Shown: one piece after another, positions 62,817-64,000 of the stretch
How the letters are laid out: the number at the start of each line of letters is the position of its first letter
How positions within the stretch are numbered: the first letter of the stretch is position 1
Source of the DNA: Streptomyces sulphureus DSM 40104
Lineage (GTDB): Bacteria > Actinomycetota > Actinomycetes > Streptomycetales > Streptomycetaceae
DNA: 64,000 bases
Assembly (NCBI RefSeq): GCF_000381025.1
Contig: NZ_KB905814.1
Span: 496,001-560,000 of the forward strand
Reading direction: 5' to 3'
Notes under the pieces: generated by a model
Database searches by the model: none
What the model was told of the DNA's origin: nothing
Seen by the model: only the letters and a program-made list of their open reading frames with translations
Translations under genes and position numbers: made by a program

Positions 62817-63578
62817 TCAACTCCCGTCGGCGGAGATCTGCTTGCCGTAGTCGACGACCTGCTCCTTCTTCGGCGCGCTCAGCGTGAAGCTCTGGTTCCA
62901 CGCGCTGAGGCGCACCGTGCCCGCGTCGCCGCCGCGTTGCAGCTTCAACGGGTACGGGGTGCCGTGCAGCGCGACGTCGACGGTCCCGCCGTTCCCATCG
63001 CCCGCCTCGACGCGGACCGTCTTCATGCCGCCGACCTCGCCGTGGTCGCCGACCTCGCGCGAACCGTCGAGCGCGAGCAACCCGTCGAGCAGGACCTTCA
63101 TGTCCGTGAACCCGCTGAACTGCTTGTACGCGGGGTCCTGGCTCGGCACCTTGACGTACTTGCCGACGAGCTTGCGCGCCGCCCGCCTGTCGTTCTTCGT
63201 CGGCTCCTTGCCGCCCTTGCCCTGGCGCGCCCAGAAGTCCTGGTTCGCCTTGAGGTAGAGGTCCTTGCCGACACGCAGGAGTTCGAAGGAGGACTTGCCC
63301 TTGTGGGAGACCTCGCCGTGCCCGCCGCTGTTCTTCAGCCGCATCTGGAGCCGGTAGGTCTGCCCGTTGCTGACGACGGTTCCCGAGAGGCGGACCGCCT
63401 CCGCCGAGCGCGCGGCGGAGCGCGCCTTCTTCTCTATCTGAGGCGCCGTCAACTTGCCGACCCCGTTGGTCCCTGCGTCGGGATCGTCGCCCATGCACCC
63501 GGTGAGCGCAGCCGACAGGCCCGCGCAGACAGTCCCGGCGAGGAGTGCTCTCAGACGTGCGCGGGCGCGTGGTGTCAC
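62817..63578 (-). CDS. Secreted lipoprotein, LppX/LprG-like fold
   Basis: The 253-residue product starts at GTG 63578. It has a basic N-terminus, a hydrophobic signal segment and the lipobox L-T-G-C (Cys at about 28), so it should be lipid-anchored outside the membrane. The mature part follows a repeated beta pattern (V-R-L-S-G-T-V, Y-R-L-Q-M-R-L, S-F-E-L-L-R-V-G-K-D-L-Y-L-K) like the LolA/LppX family that binds lipids. Role unknown. Confidence 0.85.
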   Translation of the reverse strand: MTPRARARLRALLAGTVCAGLSAALTGCMGDDPDAGTNGVGKLTAPQIEKKARSAARSAEAVRLSGTVVSNGQTYRLQMRLKNSGGHGEVSHKGKSSFELLRVGKDLYLKANQDFWARQGKGGKEPTKNDRRAARKLVGKYVKVPSQDPAYKQFSGFTDMKVLLDGLLALDGSREVGDHGEVGGMKTVRVEAGDGNGGTVDVALHGTPYPLKLQRGGDAGTVRLSAWNQSFTLSAPKKEQVVDYGKQISADGS

Positions 63579-63776
63579 GCTGCTTCCTCCTGGGCTCGGG
63601 GGGCGGAAACCGCACCCTACCCGTGGGCGCCGAGGGCGGCGGAGGGCAGCCGTCCGGACCCGCGGGCGCAGCGTGCGGCGGCCGGGAGGAGTCCGGTCGC
63701 GCTAGCCTGAACCCTGGCAGAGCACCGCAAAAGGTGCGGTTTTTCGGAGCCAGTGCACGAGACCGGGAGGAGTCCG
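63579..63776 (+). promoter_or_regulatory. Divergent promoter region of the lipoprotein and MgtE-like genes
   Basis: A TAGCCT -10-like hexamer at about 63704-63709 stands before the rightward gene and would give a leader of roughly 60 bases, which contains the hairpin listed next. No further gene fits. Confidence 0.4.
63724..63744 (+). terminator. Intrinsic terminator-like hairpin inside the leader of the MgtE-like gene
   Basis: ACCGCA (63724-63729) pairs with TGCGGT (63735-63740) around AAAGG and is followed by TTTT. True T tracts are uncommon after hairpins in this genome. It stands 32 bases before the ATG and downstream of the likely -10, so it could be an attenuator of the rightward gene rather than the end of an upstream transcript. 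Confidence 0.5.
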
Positions 63777-64000
63777 ATGGCGGCAGGGGCCTCCCGCGTC
63801 TTCATCTCCCACCTCTCCGGCATCCCCGTCTTCGATCCCGTCGGGGACCAGGTGGGCCGGGTCCGGGACGCCGTCGCGCTCCTCCCCTCGCGGTACTCGC
63901 CCGAGCGCGACGAGGGGCTGCCGCGGGTGCTCGGCCTCGTCGTCGAAGTCGTCAGCAGGCGGCGGGTGTTCCTGCCGATGACGCGGGTCACCGGAGTCGA
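63777..64000 (+). CDS. PRC-barrel/MgtE-N type protein (3' partial)
   Basis: ATG 63777 follows GGGAGGAG. The 74 visible residues (V-F-I-S-H-L-S-G-I-P-V-F-D, D-Q-V-G-R-V-R-D, L-G-L-V-V-E-V-V-S-R-R-R-V-F-L-P-M-T-R-V) form the PRC-barrel that opens actinobacterial CBS/MgtE-N magnesium-transporter-like proteins. The gene runs off the window. Its nearness to corA suggests a magnesium-related neighbourhood. Confidence 0.8.
   Translation, partial: MAAGASRVFISHLSGIPVFDPVGDQVGRVRDAVALLPSRYSPERDEGLPRVLGLVVEVVSRRRVFLPMTRVTGV

Noticed and set aside
1..64000. Insertion sequences, attachment sites, tRNA genes, CRISPR arrays
   Set aside because: No transposase or integrase motifs, no tRNA-like cloverleaf with a TTCGA arm and no regularly spaced repeats were found when reading the window.

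Overview
The window is a high-GC actinomycete chromosome segment, most likely Streptomyces or a close relative. The evidence is GC-biased third codon positions, many GTG/TTG starts, ATGA/GTGA stop-start overlaps, rare TTA leucine codons in probable regulatory targets, and an ordinary streptomycete gene block at the right end (suppressor-of-fused-like, CorA, lipoprotein, PRC-barrel/MgtE-like). No tRNA, rRNA, insertion sequence, phage gene or CRISPR array was seen.

About 1-58.2 kb is biosynthetic and continues off the left edge. Block A (1-18.9 kb, + strand) is a hybrid NRPS-PKS: a partial cupin protein with a possible haem-oxygenase-like domain, MbtH, KS-AT(malonyl)-ACP, C-PCP-R, (half Cy)-A-PCP-Cy-A(Cys-like)-PCP, a free-standing Ala-type A domain, an MFS exporter, an SDR and a membrane acyltransferase. 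The logical order of action is NRPS, then PKS, then C-PCP-R. It predicts an aminoacyl-thiazoline extended by one malonate, joined to an amino acid (probably alanine loaded in trans) and released reductively.

Block B (18.9-31.2 kb, mixed strands) holds a cation efflux protein, a MOSC protein, a penicillin-acylase-like Ntn hydrolase (probable 1-base frameshift), a free-standing C domain, a degenerate carrier relic, a copper amine oxidase, a frameshifted nucleotidyltransferase, a Zn alcohol dehydrogenase and a doubly degenerate C/PCP protein.

Block C (31.7-58.2 kb) is one run of 23 co-directional, mostly overlapping genes behind a candidate promoter with a palindrome in its spacer. It encodes a discrete ACP, four SDRs, a methyltransferase, three DegT-type aminotransferases, an unusual radical SAM protein, a TMP-kinase-like protein, a NodB-type deacetylase, two PhyH oxygenases, a nucleotidyltransferase-fold protein, an ABC exporter pair, two sister GT2 glycosyltransferases, a WbqC protein, an N-formyltransferase, an AMP ligase and a PLP decarboxylase fused to an acyl-CoA dehydrogenase. 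The set reads as an amino-sugar assembly and decoration line combined with ACP-tethered amino-acid processing (ligase, ACP, decarboxylase, dehydrogenase). Whether blocks A and C make one molecule or two cannot be decided from sequence alone.

From 58.2 kb to the end the genes look like core genome: HAD phosphatase-like, GT2, suppressor-of-fused-like, CorA with a long structured leader and a short upstream ORF, a conserved hypothetical, a lipoprotein, and the start of a PRC-barrel/MgtE-type protein.
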